A DNA stretch of 64,000 nt from assembly GCF_015665295.1 (NCBI RefSeq), contig NZ_JADFAJ010000016.1, positions 62,001 through 126,000 of the forward strand, given 5' to 3'. The translations under genes were made by a program, and so were the position numbers. Positions 33,118 to 41,732 of the stretch are shown here, piece by piece. The stretch comes from Maricaulis sp. GTDB lineage: Bacteria > Pseudomonadota > Alphaproteobacteria > Caulobacterales > Maricaulaceae. Within the stretch, counting starts at the first letter, position 1. Every line of letters begins with the position of its first letter. The notes beneath the pieces are model-generated. The model was not told the DNA's origin. It was given only the letters and a program-made list of their open reading frames with translations, and searched no databases.

Positions 33118-33806
33118 TCGACCTCGTCCGGAGTTGCGGTCTGGCGATCGGGATCGCTGCGCCAGACAAGATAGGAATAGACCATTCCCACCACCGCCGG
33201 CGTCAGGGCCAGGACCAGGACCAGAAACACCTGCCGCTCCGGCGGCACGAACCAGATCGAGACCAGGATTGCGAGGCCCGCGAGCACCATCAGCCGTCCG
33301 GTCAGCCGGTGTGTCTTGTCCCAGGCCAGATCAGAGGACAGGGTCCAGGGCGTCCGCACCCCGACGAACCAGTTCGGCCGCGCCTTGCCGAGCACATTGC
33401 CGAGCAGGACGAAGAGCGCGCCGACTGCGGCCAGGGTGAGCATCGGCACGAAGCCAACGCCCTCATTTGCGATCCAGCCCAGCCCCAGGGCCACGAACGC
33501 TGCCTGCAAGGCCAGCAGCAGCACAAGCGCGCCAAGCCATGCGGTGTTCAGCACCACCCGCGAACGTTCAAGATTGCGACCACGCGGATCGATTGCAGGC
33601 AAGACCGCGAACACGGCGCTCAAGCCGATCATGACCGCCGGCAGTAGCAGAAAGGCCTCGGCCCGGCCGCCATAGCGATCCGGTTGGCCATCCACACCCC
33701 AGTGGACCGGAATTCGGGTCTCGCCGTCGGTACCGAACCATCCCAATGCGGCCAGCAACAGGGCCGGCGCAATCAGGGCGGCCGACCGGATCAGGGCGTT
33801 TCGCAT
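33114..33806 (-). CDS. SdpI-family membrane protein (DUF1648 + SdpI)
   Basis: A 230-residue membrane protein. The N-terminal DUF1648 part has IPVHWGVDGQPDRYGGRAEAFLLLP, and the C-terminal SdpI part has GNVLGKARPNWFVGVRTPWTLSSDLAWDKTHRLTGRLMV, the signature of SdpI. Six hydrophobic helices are predicted. In Bacillus, SdpI gives immunity to the SdpC toxin and sequesters the repressor SdpR at the membrane. It follows the ArsR-type regulator gene by two bases, reproducing the sdpR-sdpI order. No sdpC-like toxin gene is seen nearby. Confidence 0.88.
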   Translation of the reverse strand: MRNALIRSAALIAPALLLAALGWFGTDGETRIPVHWGVDGQPDRYGGRAEAFLLLPAVMIGLSAVFAVLPAIDPRGRNLERSRVVLNTAWLGALVLLLALQAAFVALGLGWIANEGVGFVPMLTLAAVGALFVLLGNVLGKARPNWFVGVRTPWTLSSDLAWDKTHRLTGRLMVLAGLAILVSIWFVPPERQVFLVLVLALTPAVVGMVYSYLVWRSDPDRQTATPDEVD

Positions 33807-33808
33807 GC

Positions 33809-34090
33809 TTAGTCCTCCTCATCGGCTCGCTGGCCGCTTCCAACAAGCTCCAGCAGCCAGCCAAGGGCCTCGTCGGCCACCGTCACATTGAGCCGGTAGA
33901 CGATGGTCGTCCCGTGTCGCTCGGCGGTGACCAGTCCTGCCTCTTTCAGAATCGTGAAATGGCCGGACATGGTTGGTTTCGAAACCGGAAAGCGCGCCGC
34001 CAGGTCTCCGGCCGATTGCGGCCCGTCCCGCAAGACGCGCAACACGTCGCGGCGAACCGGGTGGGCAAGGGCCTTGAATACATCACTCAT
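33809..34090 (-). CDS. ArsR-family repressor, SdpR type
   Basis: A 93-residue winged-helix protein: MSDVFKALAHPVRRDVLRVLRDGPQSAGDLAARFPVSKPTMSGHFTILKEAGLVTAERHGTTIVYRLN. There is no metal-binding cysteine pair, as in SdpR rather than metal-sensing ArsR proteins. It is likely an autorepressor of this two-gene operon, released when SdpI binds it at the membrane. Upstream, TAATT (34119-34123) and AATTA (34136-34140) flank the palindrome GTATAC, a possible operator-promoter. Confidence 0.88.
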   Translation of the reverse strand: MSDVFKALAHPVRRDVLRVLRDGPQSAGDLAARFPVSKPTMSGHFTILKEAGLVTAERHGTTIVYRLNVTVADEALGWLLELVGSGQRADEED

Positions 34091-34118
34091 GGGCTGCGCA
34101 TTCCTCTCGCCCCGGTCT

Positions 34119-34140
34119 TAATTCGGTATACTCCTAATTA
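34119..34140. promoter_or_regulatory. Possible operator of the sdpR-sdpI-like operon
   Basis: TAATT and AATTA form an inverted repeat separated by 12 bases that contain GTATAC. The AT-rich block is conspicuous in this GC-rich sequence and lies 29-50 bases upstream of the repressor start. Confidence 0.4.
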
Positions 34141-34235
34141 CAAGCGACGCGGCGAACCCTGCCGAATCCGGCTGGACAGGCTGCGCAGCACTGGCAAGCT
34201 GCTCGCGCGCCCGCCCTGACCGCAAGGATCGACCC

Positions 34236-34862
34236 ATGCTGGACCCCGCACTCGTCCCCATTTTCCTCGCCGGCGCCGTCGCGCTCGCCCTGACGCCCGG
34301 TCCGGACATGGCCTTCACGCTCGCAACGGCCGCCTCTCGCGGCCCGAAGGCCGGCCTCGCTGCCACGGCCGGTATCATCACGGGCGGCGCGATCTGGACT
34401 CTTCTGGCGGCGGCGGGCCTCGCCGCTCTCCTGGCGACCGTGGACCACGCGCTTTTGGTCGTCCGCTATGCCGGCGCGGCCTACCTTCTCTACCTCGCCT
34501 GGAAGACATTTCGTCACCTTGATGCCCCGATGGAGGCGCGCAGCGCCGCCAGCGTGGCCCGCGCCTTCCGGCGCGGATTGATGACCAATCTCCTGAACCC
34601 CAAGGTCGGGCTCTTCTTTCTCGCCTTCCTGCCGCAGTTCACCAATGCAGAATTGTCACCGGTCTGGCTGCAGATGCTGGTGCTCGGCGGCATTTTCTTC
34701 GCAATCGGGAGCCTGGTCCTCACCGTGGTTGCGCTCACCGCAGGGCGGGCCCGGATCATGCTGGGCCGGTCGGCCACGGCGCGGCGCCTGTTGAACGGAT
34801 TGTCGGCCACCGCCTTCGGCGGGCTCGGTCTGCGCTTGATTCTGGTCGACGACGCGGCTTAA
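34236..34862 (+). CDS. LysE/RhtB-family exporter
   Basis: A 208-residue inner-membrane protein with six hydrophobic segments. ALTPGPDMAFTLATAASRGPKAGLAATAGI near the N-terminus is the LysE/RhtB fingerprint, and RRGLMTNLLNPKVGLFFLAFLPQF is the second conserved block. Such transporters export amino acids or their analogues. There is no LysR-type regulator next to it. It stands ten bases ahead of pyrF and may share its transcript. Confidence 0.92.
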   Translation: MLDPALVPIFLAGAVALALTPGPDMAFTLATAASRGPKAGLAATAGIITGGAIWTLLAAAGLAALLATVDHALLVVRYAGAAYLLYLAWKTFRHLDAPMEARSAASVARAFRRGLMTNLLNPKVGLFFLAFLPQFTNAELSPVWLQMLVLGGIFFAIGSLVLTVVALTAGRARIMLGRSATARRLLNGLSATAFGGLGLRLILVDDAA

Positions 34863-34871
34863 AAGCGCCGC

Positions 34872-35564
34872 ATGTCACATGCCGATCCCCGCCTTATCGT
34901 CGCGCTCGACCTGCCGACCACCGACGCCGCCTGGTCTCTCGTCGAGTCCATCGGCAATACCGTCAGCTTTTACAAGATCGGGCTCCAGCTGTTTCCGATG
35001 GGAGGCATGGATCTGTGCCGCAAGATCAAGGCGACCGGCAAACAGGTCTTTCTGGACTTCAAGCTGCACGACATCCCGGCAACCGTTGAGAAGGCTACAC
35101 GGTCCATCACCACGGGCGGCGCCGACCTGCTGACCATCCATGCCGAGCCCGCTGTCATGCAGGCTGCGGTGGCTGGACGCGAGGGTTCAGACCTCAAACT
35201 GCTCGGCGTGACGGTCATGACCTGTTATGACGACGCCATGCTGGCCGAGATGGGCTATGCCTTCGGCGCGCGGGACCTCGTCCTGCGACGGGTCGAGCAA
35301 TCGCTGGAAGCCGGTGTCGATGGCGTTGTGGCCAGCGCCCACGAAGCACGGGAAATCCGCGCGCGTTTCGGCAAGGACCTCCTGATCGTGACGCCCGGAA
35401 TTCGCCCGACCGGTGCCGATATCGGTGACCAGAAGCGTGTCGCCACCCCGGCCAGCGCATTGTCCGACGGGGCCAGTCATCTGGTGGTCGGCCGTCCGGT
35501 CAATGCGGCGCCGAATCCGAAAGCGGCCGCCCAGGCCATTGTCGACGAGATTGCCGCAGTCTGA
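34872..35564 (+). CDS. pyrF: Orotidine-5-phosphate decarboxylase
   Basis: A 230-residue TIM-barrel enzyme converting OMP to UMP in pyrimidine synthesis. The catalytic charge network is seen in FLDFKLHDIPATV (D62, K64, D67), with the phosphate-binding loop VTPGIRP and VVGRPVNAAPNP near the C-terminus. Length and motif order are standard for the bacterial type I form. ATG 34872 opens the family N-terminus. Confidence 0.96.
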   Translation: MSHADPRLIVALDLPTTDAAWSLVESIGNTVSFYKIGLQLFPMGGMDLCRKIKATGKQVFLDFKLHDIPATVEKATRSITTGGADLLTIHAEPAVMQAAVAGREGSDLKLLGVTVMTCYDDAMLAEMGYAFGARDLVLRRVEQSLEAGVDGVVASAHEAREIRARFGKDLLIVTPGIRPTGADIGDQKRVATPASALSDGASHLVVGRPVNAAPNPKAAAQAIVDEIAAV

Positions 35565-35587
35565 TCCAGGCGCCCGTTGCAGAAAAA

Positions 35588-36139
35588 TTACTGGCCGACG
35601 AGCTGCGTCCGCAAGGTTCCGCGGGCCTGCATGCGCAGTACCGGTACGTTGGACACCTGGCCGGGCGGCAACAGGCTGGCGCGGCCCGCTCCATCAATCA
35701 CGATAATGCCGCGATAGCCGTACTGGATGGTCGGCACCTGGCCGACCCCGCCAACCAGGCCGCCGCTGAAGAAGCTGTCATCAAGCTGAACCGTCCCGCC
35801 GGATGTCGGAGCGGTGGCCGCCGCCGGCAGCGGGCGCCCCCGGGCGGCCTGGGGCCCTTGCCGTCGAGCAAGAGGCGCCGGGGCCGACACCACGTCGGGT
35901 CGTTGCATCACGGGCGCCGCGCCGGCCAGCTGAGGCGAGGGCGCGCGGACCGACGCAGCATCGACCGTGTCCGGCATTTGCGTGAAACGGCAGGGCGGCC
36001 CGGCATAATCGCCCGCCAGGGCCTGCCGGATATCATCTGCCGAACACTCCCGCTCAAGCCGAGCCTGGGCCGATGCCGGGCCTGAAACCACCAGCAGGGT
36101 GACGGCAAGAACCGGAAAAAGGGCGACGTGATGTTTCAT
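35588..36139 (-). CDS. Exported proline/glycine-rich protein of unknown function
   Basis: A 183-residue protein with a clear signal peptide (MKHHVALFPVLAVTLLVVSGPASAQA). The mature form has two cysteines near its N-terminus (ECSADDIRQAL...PPCRFTQ), a low-complexity Pro/Ala/Arg-rich middle (about residues 65-112) and a C-terminal compact region (YGYRGIIVIDGAGRASLLPPGQV). Probably periplasmic or outer-membrane associated. No family recognised. A CTAG element ends ten bases before ATG 36139 and no Shine-Dalgarno is evident, so the message may be leaderless. Confidence 0.65.
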   Translation of the reverse strand: MKHHVALFPVLAVTLLVVSGPASAQARLERECSADDIRQALAGDYAGPPCRFTQMPDTVDAASVRAPSPQLAGAAPVMQRPDVVSAPAPLARRQGPQAARGRPLPAAATAPTSGGTVQLDDSFFSGGLVGGVGQVPTIQYGYRGIIVIDGAGRASLLPPGQVSNVPVLRMQARGTLRTQLVGQ

Positions 36140-36211
36140 TCCGGCACACTAGCAGCCGTTCAATCCGCCACGAAGTGTCTGCACCGCTGAGGCGAAGCGC
36201 TGTCCGCCGGA

Positions 36212-36649
36212 TCACGCGGCAGGCGGTGCCCGGCGAACCGAATCCAGCCACTCGAGCGCCGCCGGACGGGTCCGGAAAACCTGGACGCAGAGCCGGTCGC
36301 TGTCGCGCGGCAAGGCCGCCCAGACAGAGGCCAGCACTTCCGCAAAGGGCGACAGGACGAGATTGGCGGCATAAATGCGCTCACCCGGAGCATGCTGCGC
36401 CTGCCAGTCATCAACTGCCTGGCGGATCTCGCGCACCGCATCAAAATCGACATCGCCGACCGACATATCGACCTCAAAGACCGATAAGCGGTTGAAATAC
36501 GGACGCCATTCGAGGTGGGCCGCAGCCCGGTCATAGGCATCCATAAGCGTATCGCGGTTGATTTCACCGCGCCAGACAAACTCGGCAAATCCCGCCTCGG
36601 CGTGAATCCGGACCTCATTGCGACCGTTCCCGGCCCGGTCAGAAGTCAC
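36212..36649 (-). CDS. STAS/SpoIIAA-like fold protein
   Basis: A 145-residue soluble protein that starts with a strand (EVRIHAEAGFAEFVWRGEINRDTLMDAYDRAA), then strand FNRLSVFEVDMS, a helix and strand RIYAANLVLS, and ends in CVQVFRTRPAALEWLDSV. This strand-helix order and the closing motif match STAS_2/SpoIIAA-like proteins, and the ending resembles that of the protein at the window start. GTG 36649 is chosen: AAGGG lies upstream and the frame overlaps the DUF1674 gene by 11 bases, implying coupling. Confidence 0.6.
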   Translation of the reverse strand: MTSDRAGNGRNEVRIHAEAGFAEFVWRGEINRDTLMDAYDRAAAHLEWRPYFNRLSVFEVDMSVGDVDFDAVREIRQAVDDWQAQHAPGERIYAANLVLSPFAEVLASVWAALPRDSDRLCVQVFRTRPAALEWLDSVRRAPPAA

Positions 36650-36881
36650 AAATAATGCCCTTCTTCTCCCAATCGCCAAACCGCGTCGGCTCCGGCCCCT
36701 TGCGGCCGCCAAGCTCGGTCGGCCCGCTGTCGGCCTCCGCCGCCTGGCGTTCGGCCGTGGCTCGACGCTCCGCCGCTTCAGCGAGGGCGCGCCGGGCCGC
36801 CGGGCTCAGCGCCTTGCCGGTGCTCTGGGAGGAGGGAATTGGGCCGCTGCCGGTCCCGTCTTGCTGATCATCCTGGGTCAT
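36639..36881 (-). CDS. DUF1674 protein (SDHAF4-like assembly factor)
   Basis: The 80-residue protein ends in [27 protein letters not shown], the diagnostic C-terminus of DUF1674. Eukaryotic members (SDHAF4) assist maturation of the flavinated succinate dehydrogenase subunit. The N-terminal part is a charged helix ([21 protein letters not shown]). The start at ATG 36881 leaves the family core intact; an upstream in-frame start adds unrelated residues. It is divergent from htpX, a neighbourhood common in alphaproteobacteria. Confidence 0.85.
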   Translation of the reverse strand: MTQDDQQDGTGSGPIPSSQSTGKALSPAARRALAEAAERRATAERQAAEADSGPTELGGRKGPEPTRFGDWEKKGIICDF

Positions 36882-36934
36882 CCCATCTAGATAATCCGCG
36901 ACGACTTCCGCGCCAAGACAAACAGGCCCCTGCA

Positions 36935-37831
36935 ATGACAGCCAACACACTTCGCACCTTCCTTCTCCTTGCCGGCATGACTGCGCTCTTCATGGGGATT
37001 GGCTATCTGCTTGGCGGATCGGCCGGCGCCTTGCTGGCGCTGGTTGTTGCGGCCGGGTTGAACCTGTTCGCCTGGTGGAACTCCGCCGACATGGTGCTGC
37101 GTCTGCACGGCGCCCGCGAGATCGGACCCGCCGAGCGCCACCCGGCGCTGCGCCAATATGCCGGCGATGTGGAGCATCTCGCACGCCGCGCCGGCCTGCC
37201 CATACCGCGCGTCTTCGTGATCGAGAGCGATCAGCCCAACGCCTTTGCCACCGGCCGCGACCCGCAACATGCTGCTGTGGCTGCCACGACCGGCCTGCTG
37301 GAGCGGCTGGGACGGACCGAGATCCAGGGTGTGATGGCGCATGAACTCGCGCATGTAAAAAATCGCGACACGCTGACCATGACAGTGACGGCGACGCTCG
37401 CCGGCGCCATCGGCATGCTCGCCAATTTCGCCTTCTTCTTCGGCGGCAACAACCGGGCGGGCCTCATCGGCTCGCTCGCCATGATGATCTTTGCCCCGAT
37501 GGCGGCCATGCTGGTACAGAGCGCGATCAGCCGCGCCCGCGAATACGAGGCTGACCGCGTCGGGGCCGAGATCAGCGGTGACCCGATGGCCCTGGCCAGT
37601 GCGTTGGAGAAGATTGAACGCTCGGCCCGGCGCACGATGAATGCCGGCGCGGAACGCAATCCGGCGACCGCGCACATGTTCATCATCAACCCGCTCAACG
37701 GCCAGCGCATGGACAATCTGTTCTCGACCCATCCCGACACCGCCAACCGGATCGACAAGCTGCGCCAAATGGCGGGCGCGCGGGCCAGTACGGTGCCAGG
37801 GCCCTGGTCACAGCGCGGGCCCTGGGGCTGA
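36935..37831 (+). CDS. htpX: Membrane metalloprotease HtpX
   Basis: A 298-residue M48 metalloprotease of membrane-protein quality control. Two N-terminal helices (about residues 8-24 and 28-47) precede the zinc motif [14 protein letters not shown] (H136, E137, H140). The third ligand is the Glu of [21 protein letters not shown]. Two further helices lie between them (about 150-195). The C-terminus carries a family-typical [17 protein letters not shown] 36935 starts the first helix; rsmB follows after 53 bases. Confidence 0.95.
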   Translation: MTANTLRTFLLLAGMTALFMGIGYLLGGSAGALLALVVAAGLNLFAWWNSADMVLRLHGAREIGPAERHPALRQYAGDVEHLARRAGLPIPRVFVIESDQPNAFATGRDPQHAAVAATTGLLERLGRTEIQGVMAHELAHVKNRDTLTMTVTATLAGAIGMLANFAFFFGGNNRAGLIGSLAMMIFAPMAAMLVQSAISRAREYEADRVGAEISGDPMALASALEKIERSARRTMNAGAERNPATAHMFIINPLNGQRMDNLFSTHPDTANRIDKLRQMAGARASTVPGPWSQRGPWG

Positions 37832-37849
37832 CAGCGCGGCTACCCGGCA

Positions 37850-37878
37850 TCGACGGGCAGGCGCCTGCGTGCTAGCTC
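37850..37878 (+). promoter_or_regulatory. Promoter of rsmB, apparently leaderless
   Basis: TCGACGG (37850-37856) and GCTAGCTC (37871-37878), separated by 14 bases, match the Caulobacter housekeeping consensus TTGACGS-N10-14-GCTANAWC at 6/7 and 7/8 positions. Transcription would begin at or next to ATG 37885. Confidence 0.5.
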
Positions 37879-37884
37879 CGCGCC

Positions 37885-39186
37885 ATGAGTGACGGACTTG
37901 CCCCGCGCCGCGCTGCGGCCCTTGCCTATCTTGCCGTGGTCAAAGAACGACGCACCCTCGAAGCGGCGCTCGACCACACGCCCGATTTCAACGCGATGAG
38001 TGATCGCGACCGCGCCTTCGCACGCGCGATTGCCGCGACCACCTTCCGCCGGCTCGGGCAGACGCGCACCGTTCTCAACGCCCTGCTGTCACGACCCCTG
38101 CACGAGACGTCTGAAGGCGCCCAGGCGCTGCTGATCACCGGGGCAACGCAATTGCTGTGGATGGAAGGGGCGCCTCATGCCGTCGTCTCCTCAACCGTCG
38201 AGCTGGCCCAGGAAAGGGCTGACGCGCGCAAGCTGAAGGGTCTGGTCAATGCCGTCCTGCGCAAGGTCGACCGCGAGGGGCGGGACCATCTCAAACAGAC
38301 ACTGCCGCGTGACAATCTTCCAGAATGGCTGCGCGAAAGCTGGCGGGCCGCCTATGGCCCCGGTACGCTGAGCCGTATTGCCAATGCCATCACAGTGCCG
38401 CCACCCCTGGACCTGACGGTCCGCAATCCGGACGAACGTGACATGTGGGCGGCGCGCCTCGAGGCACGGATACTGCCCAATGGCAGCCTGCGCCTGCCGG
38501 TTGTCGGCGATGTCCGCGCCCTGCCAGGCTATCGCGAAGGGGCTTGGTGGGCGCAGGATGCGGCAGCGGCCATTCCAGCCACCCTGCTGGATCTCAAGCC
38601 CGGTTCCAACGTGATCGACCTGTGTGCCGCGCCGGGCGGCAAGACCATGCAGCTGGCCGCTAGCGGGGCTGACGTGATTGCCCTGGACCTTTCCGACAAA
38701 CGCCTCGACCGGGTCCGGGAAAATCTCGGCCGGACCGGCCTCAAGGCGACCCTGATCGCGGACGATGCGCGCAGCTTCAAGCCGCGCCAGCTTGCGGACG
38801 CCATACTGCTGGATGCGCCCTGCACTGCTACCGGCACCCTGCGTCGCCACCCGGAAGCCGGCTGGATCAAGCGCGAGGACGACACGCTGCGCATGGCCCG
38901 CCTGCAGGACGAGATGGTCAAGGCCGCGGTCGCCATGCTCAAGCCGGGCGGTCAGCTGGTCCTTTGCACCTGCTCGCTGCAGCCGGAAGAGGGTGAATTG
39001 CTGGCTGGCCGGATTTCCGGGCGCCACAGACAGCTCAAGGAGTCGCCCGTCAGAGCGGCCGAGCTGCCTGGCCTTGAAAGCGCGATCACGCCCGCCGGCT
39101 GGGTCCGGCTGACCCCGGCGCTATGGGCCGAGCAGGGCGGAATGGACGGATTTTTCATCGCCCGGTTCGTGAAACGCACCGGATAG
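37885..39186 (+). CDS. rsmB: 16S rRNA (cytosine-967-C5)-methyltransferase RsmB
   Basis: A 433-residue m5C methyltransferase. The N-terminal NusB-like domain (about residues 1-140) includes [27 protein letters not shown]. The Rossmann domain has [16 protein letters not shown] (SAM binding), [31 protein letters not shown] with the release cysteine, and [14 protein letters not shown] with the nucleophilic cysteine. Length is normal. No Shine-Dalgarno precedes ATG 37885, consistent with the promoter directly before it. Confidence 0.95.
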   Translation: MSDGLAPRRAAALAYLAVVKERRTLEAALDHTPDFNAMSDRDRAFARAIAATTFRRLGQTRTVLNALLSRPLHETSEGAQALLITGATQLLWMEGAPHAVVSSTVELAQERADARKLKGLVNAVLRKVDREGRDHLKQTLPRDNLPEWLRESWRAAYGPGTLSRIANAITVPPPLDLTVRNPDERDMWAARLEARILPNGSLRLPVVGDVRALPGYREGAWWAQDAAAAIPATLLDLKPGSNVIDLCAAPGGKTMQLAASGADVIALDLSDKRLDRVRENLGRTGLKATLIADDARSFKPRQLADAILLDAPCTATGTLRRHPEAGWIKREDDTLRMARLQDEMVKAAVAMLKPGGQLVLCTCSLQPEEGELLAGRISGRHRQLKESPVRAAELPGLESAITPAGWVRLTPALWAEQGGMDGFFIARFVKRTG

Positions 39187-39253
39187 GCTCAAAACCGGCC
39201 GCAAGGACCGCGTTCGACTTGCGCGGTTTCGGCCCCACTGTTATCGGATCGAT

Positions 39254-39913
39254 ATGGGCACTCCCGTTATCATTTCCCCGTCAATTCTCTCGGCCGATTT
39301 TGCCAAGCTGGGAGAAGAAGTTCGTGCCATCGACGAAGCCGGTGCCGACTGGATCCATATCGATGTGATGGACGGGCATTTCGTGCCCAACCTGACGATC
39401 GGTCCGGCCGTTATCAAGGCGCTCCGACCGCACACGAGGAAGCCTTTCGACGTGCACCTGATGATTACGCCGGTGGACCCCTTCATCCGCGATTTTGCCG
39501 AGGCCGGTGCCGATATCATCACCGCGCACCCTGAATCGGGACCTCATTTCCACCGCACAGTCCAGTCGATCAAGGCGGCCGGCGCCAAGGCCGGAGCCGC
39601 GCTCAATCCGTCGACACCTGTCGAGGTGATCGACTATGTGCTCGACGAGCTCGACCTGGTGCTGGTGATGAGCGTCAATCCGGGTTTCGGTGGGCAGAGT
39701 TTCATCTCCAGCCAGCTGAGAAAAATCGAAGCCATCCGGGCCCTGATCGACCAGCGTGGCCTGGCGACACGCATCGAGGTCGATGGCGGCGTGAACCCGC
39801 AGACTGCCCGCGATTGTGTGGCGGCCGGGGCCACGGCGCTTGTCGCCGGATCGGCGGTGTTCAAGGGCGGCCCGTCGGCCTATCGCGACAATATCTCAGC
39901 GCTGCGTAGCTGA
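39254..39913 (+). CDS. rpe: Ribulose-phosphate 3-epimerase
   Basis: A 219-residue TIM barrel interconverting ribulose-5-P and xylulose-5-P in the pentose phosphate pathway. Metal-binding and catalytic residues lie in [49 protein letters not shown] and [13 protein letters not shown]. All canonical residues are present. It is followed after four bases by the heparinase-family gene. Confidence 0.96.
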   Translation: MGTPVIISPSILSADFAKLGEEVRAIDEAGADWIHIDVMDGHFVPNLTIGPAVIKALRPHTRKPFDVHLMITPVDPFIRDFAEAGADIITAHPESGPHFHRTVQSIKAAGAKAGAALNPSTPVEVIDYVLDELDLVLVMSVNPGFGGQSFISSQLRKIEAIRALIDQRGLATRIEVDGGVNPQTARDCVAAGATALVAGSAVFKGGPSAYRDNISALRS

Positions 39914-39917
39914 TCCC

Positions 39918-41732
39918 ATGGCTCGCGCGGTGCGTCTGTCCGACTATGCCGGCGCGATGGTCGCGGCGGCGCGGCGCGAAGCCTCTTCAACACTTCATTC
40001 GATGGGGCTGTTCTCCGGCCTGCACGATCTGGGCCCCCTGGCCAGTGAAGTCGGTCCGCTGCCAGAGGATTTCTACGCCAGTCAGCCGGCGCGCGGTACC
40101 GACATCCTGTCGGGACGCTTTCAACTCGCCGGCGATCTCCTGTCGATCGACCCGGCACACGACAATATCTGGCTGAAGCCGGCCCCGACCCGCGCCTTTG
40201 CCCGTCGCCTGCACGGCTTCGGCTGGCTGCGCGATGTCATCGCCGCACCCGCGTCGCACAATGACGATGATGATGCAGACGAGGCGCCCGCCAGTCCGCC
40301 GTACAGCGCCGTCGCGGCGCGGCAGCTGGTCGACGCCTGGATCAAGGCGTTCGGGCGCTGGAACAGTTTTGCCTGGAGCCACGGAGTGCTGTCGGCCCGC
40401 ATCATCAACTGGCTGCGCGCCGGCGAGGTCCTGTTCGAGACCGGGGAGGCCGACCGAAAGGTGCGGAATGTCCGCCTGCGCAGCCTCTTGCGTCAGGCGC
40501 GCTACCTGCAACGCACCATCCCGCTCGCTCATGACGGAGCCGTCCGGCTGCGCTGCGCCATCGCCCTGAGTTTTGCCGGCCTGTGCATTCCGCGCCAGGC
40601 GGCACTCCAGAAAGCCGGCCTCGCTGCGCTGGAAAAGGAAGTGAAGCGCCAGATCCTGCCGGATGGTGGACATGTCTCGCGCTCACCGCGGGCCGGCACG
40701 GAGGCCCTGATCGACTTGCTGGCCCTGCGTGACGTGGCCGAGAAGGCCGGCGTCGAGTTTTCGCGCGAGATCGTCCGGGCGATTGACCGTCTGGCCCCGA
40801 TGTCGCGCTTCTTCCGCATGAGCGATGGCGGTCTGGCAAGTTTTCATGGCGGTGGCGAATGTGATCACGGCGCCCTGAAACTGGCGCTGTCGCGGGACGA
40901 AACCAGCGCCAAGCCATTCGGGTTTGCGCCTCATTCCGGCTATCACCGGGCCGAAGCCGGCGGTGCAACGATCATCCTCGATGTTGGCAAGGCGCCGCCC
41001 GGTGTTCTCAGCGCCGGCGCCCATGCCAGCGCGCTGGCCTTCGAGCTTTGCACGACCGGTGGACGCCTCGTGGTCAATTGCGGCTGGCATGATGACCAGC
41101 CGTCCAGCTGGCGCGAAGCGGTGCGCGCCACGGCGGCCCATTCGACGCTGACGCTCGAGGAAACCTCATCCTCGCGCCTGTTCGCTCCGGGCTGGAGACG
41201 CGACCTGCTCGGCCCGCGCCTGGCATCGGCCCCCGGTCCGGTCACGGCGCGGCGCAATGAAGAGGAAATGGGGGTCTGGCTCGAAGGCATCCACGAAGGC
41301 TATCGCGAGGAATACGGCCTGTCGCACCGGCGACGCGTGTTCCTGGCCGCTGACGGTGGCGATCTGCGCGGCGAGGACGCCCTGTTCCGCCCGGTCTCTG
41401 ATGGCCCGCCCGACAATGTCGATGTGCGCTTCCGTTTCGCCATCCGCTTCCACCTCCATCCCGACGTCCGCGCCTCGCTGTCACGCGACAGCATGAGCGC
41501 GCTTCTGGTCCAGCCGGACGGCGATGGCTGGCGTTTCCGGACCGATGGCGGACCCATCCGGCTGGAACGGTCGGTCTATCTTGCTGCCGGCGCACCTCCA
41601 CAACGGGCCACGCAAATTGTAGTACAGGGCGAAGCTGAGCCGTTCGGCGCCGGAGACCGTCCGCCGAACCGGGTTCGCTGGGCCTTCCAGCGACTGGGCC
41701 GGGTCGGCGGGACGCAGGGGGAGGCCGGATGA
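39918..41732 (+). CDS. Heparinase II/III family protein
   Basis: A 604-residue protein. The N-terminal alpha/alpha toroid (about residues 60-330) includes WNSFAWSHGVLSARIINWLRAGE, and the C-terminal beta-sandwich domain has FAPHSGYHRAEAGGATIILDVGKAPPG and LVVNCGWHDDQ. These blocks define the heparinase II/III-like family that occurs beside purH in many alphaproteobacteria. Such proteins are predicted polysaccharide lyases, but no signal peptide is seen and substrate is unknown. Start ATG 39918 lies four bases after rpe. It overlaps the dehydratase gene by ATGA. Confidence 0.9.
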   Translation: MARAVRLSDYAGAMVAAARREASSTLHSMGLFSGLHDLGPLASEVGPLPEDFYASQPARGTDILSGRFQLAGDLLSIDPAHDNIWLKPAPTRAFARRLHGFGWLRDVIAAPASHNDDDDADEAPASPPYSAVAARQLVDAWIKAFGRWNSFAWSHGVLSARIINWLRAGEVLFETGEADRKVRNVRLRSLLRQARYLQRTIPLAHDGAVRLRCAIALSFAGLCIPRQAALQKAGLAALEKEVKRQILPDGGHVSRSPRAGTEALIDLLALRDVAEKAGVEFSREIVRAIDRLAPMSRFFRMSDGGLASFHGGGECDHGALKLALSRDETSAKPFGFAPHSGYHRAEAGGATIILDVGKAPPGVLSAGAHASALAFELCTTGGRLVVNCGWHDDQPSSWREAVRATAAHSTLTLEETSSSRLFAPGWRRDLLGPRLASAPGPVTARRNEEEMGVWLEGIHEGYREEYGLSHRRRVFLAADGGDLRGEDALFRPVSDGPPDNVDVRFRFAIRFHLHPDVRASLSRDSMSALLVQPDGDGWRFRTDGGPIRLERSVYLAAGAPPQRATQIVVQGEAEPFGAGDRPPNRVRWAFQRLGRVGGTQGEAG

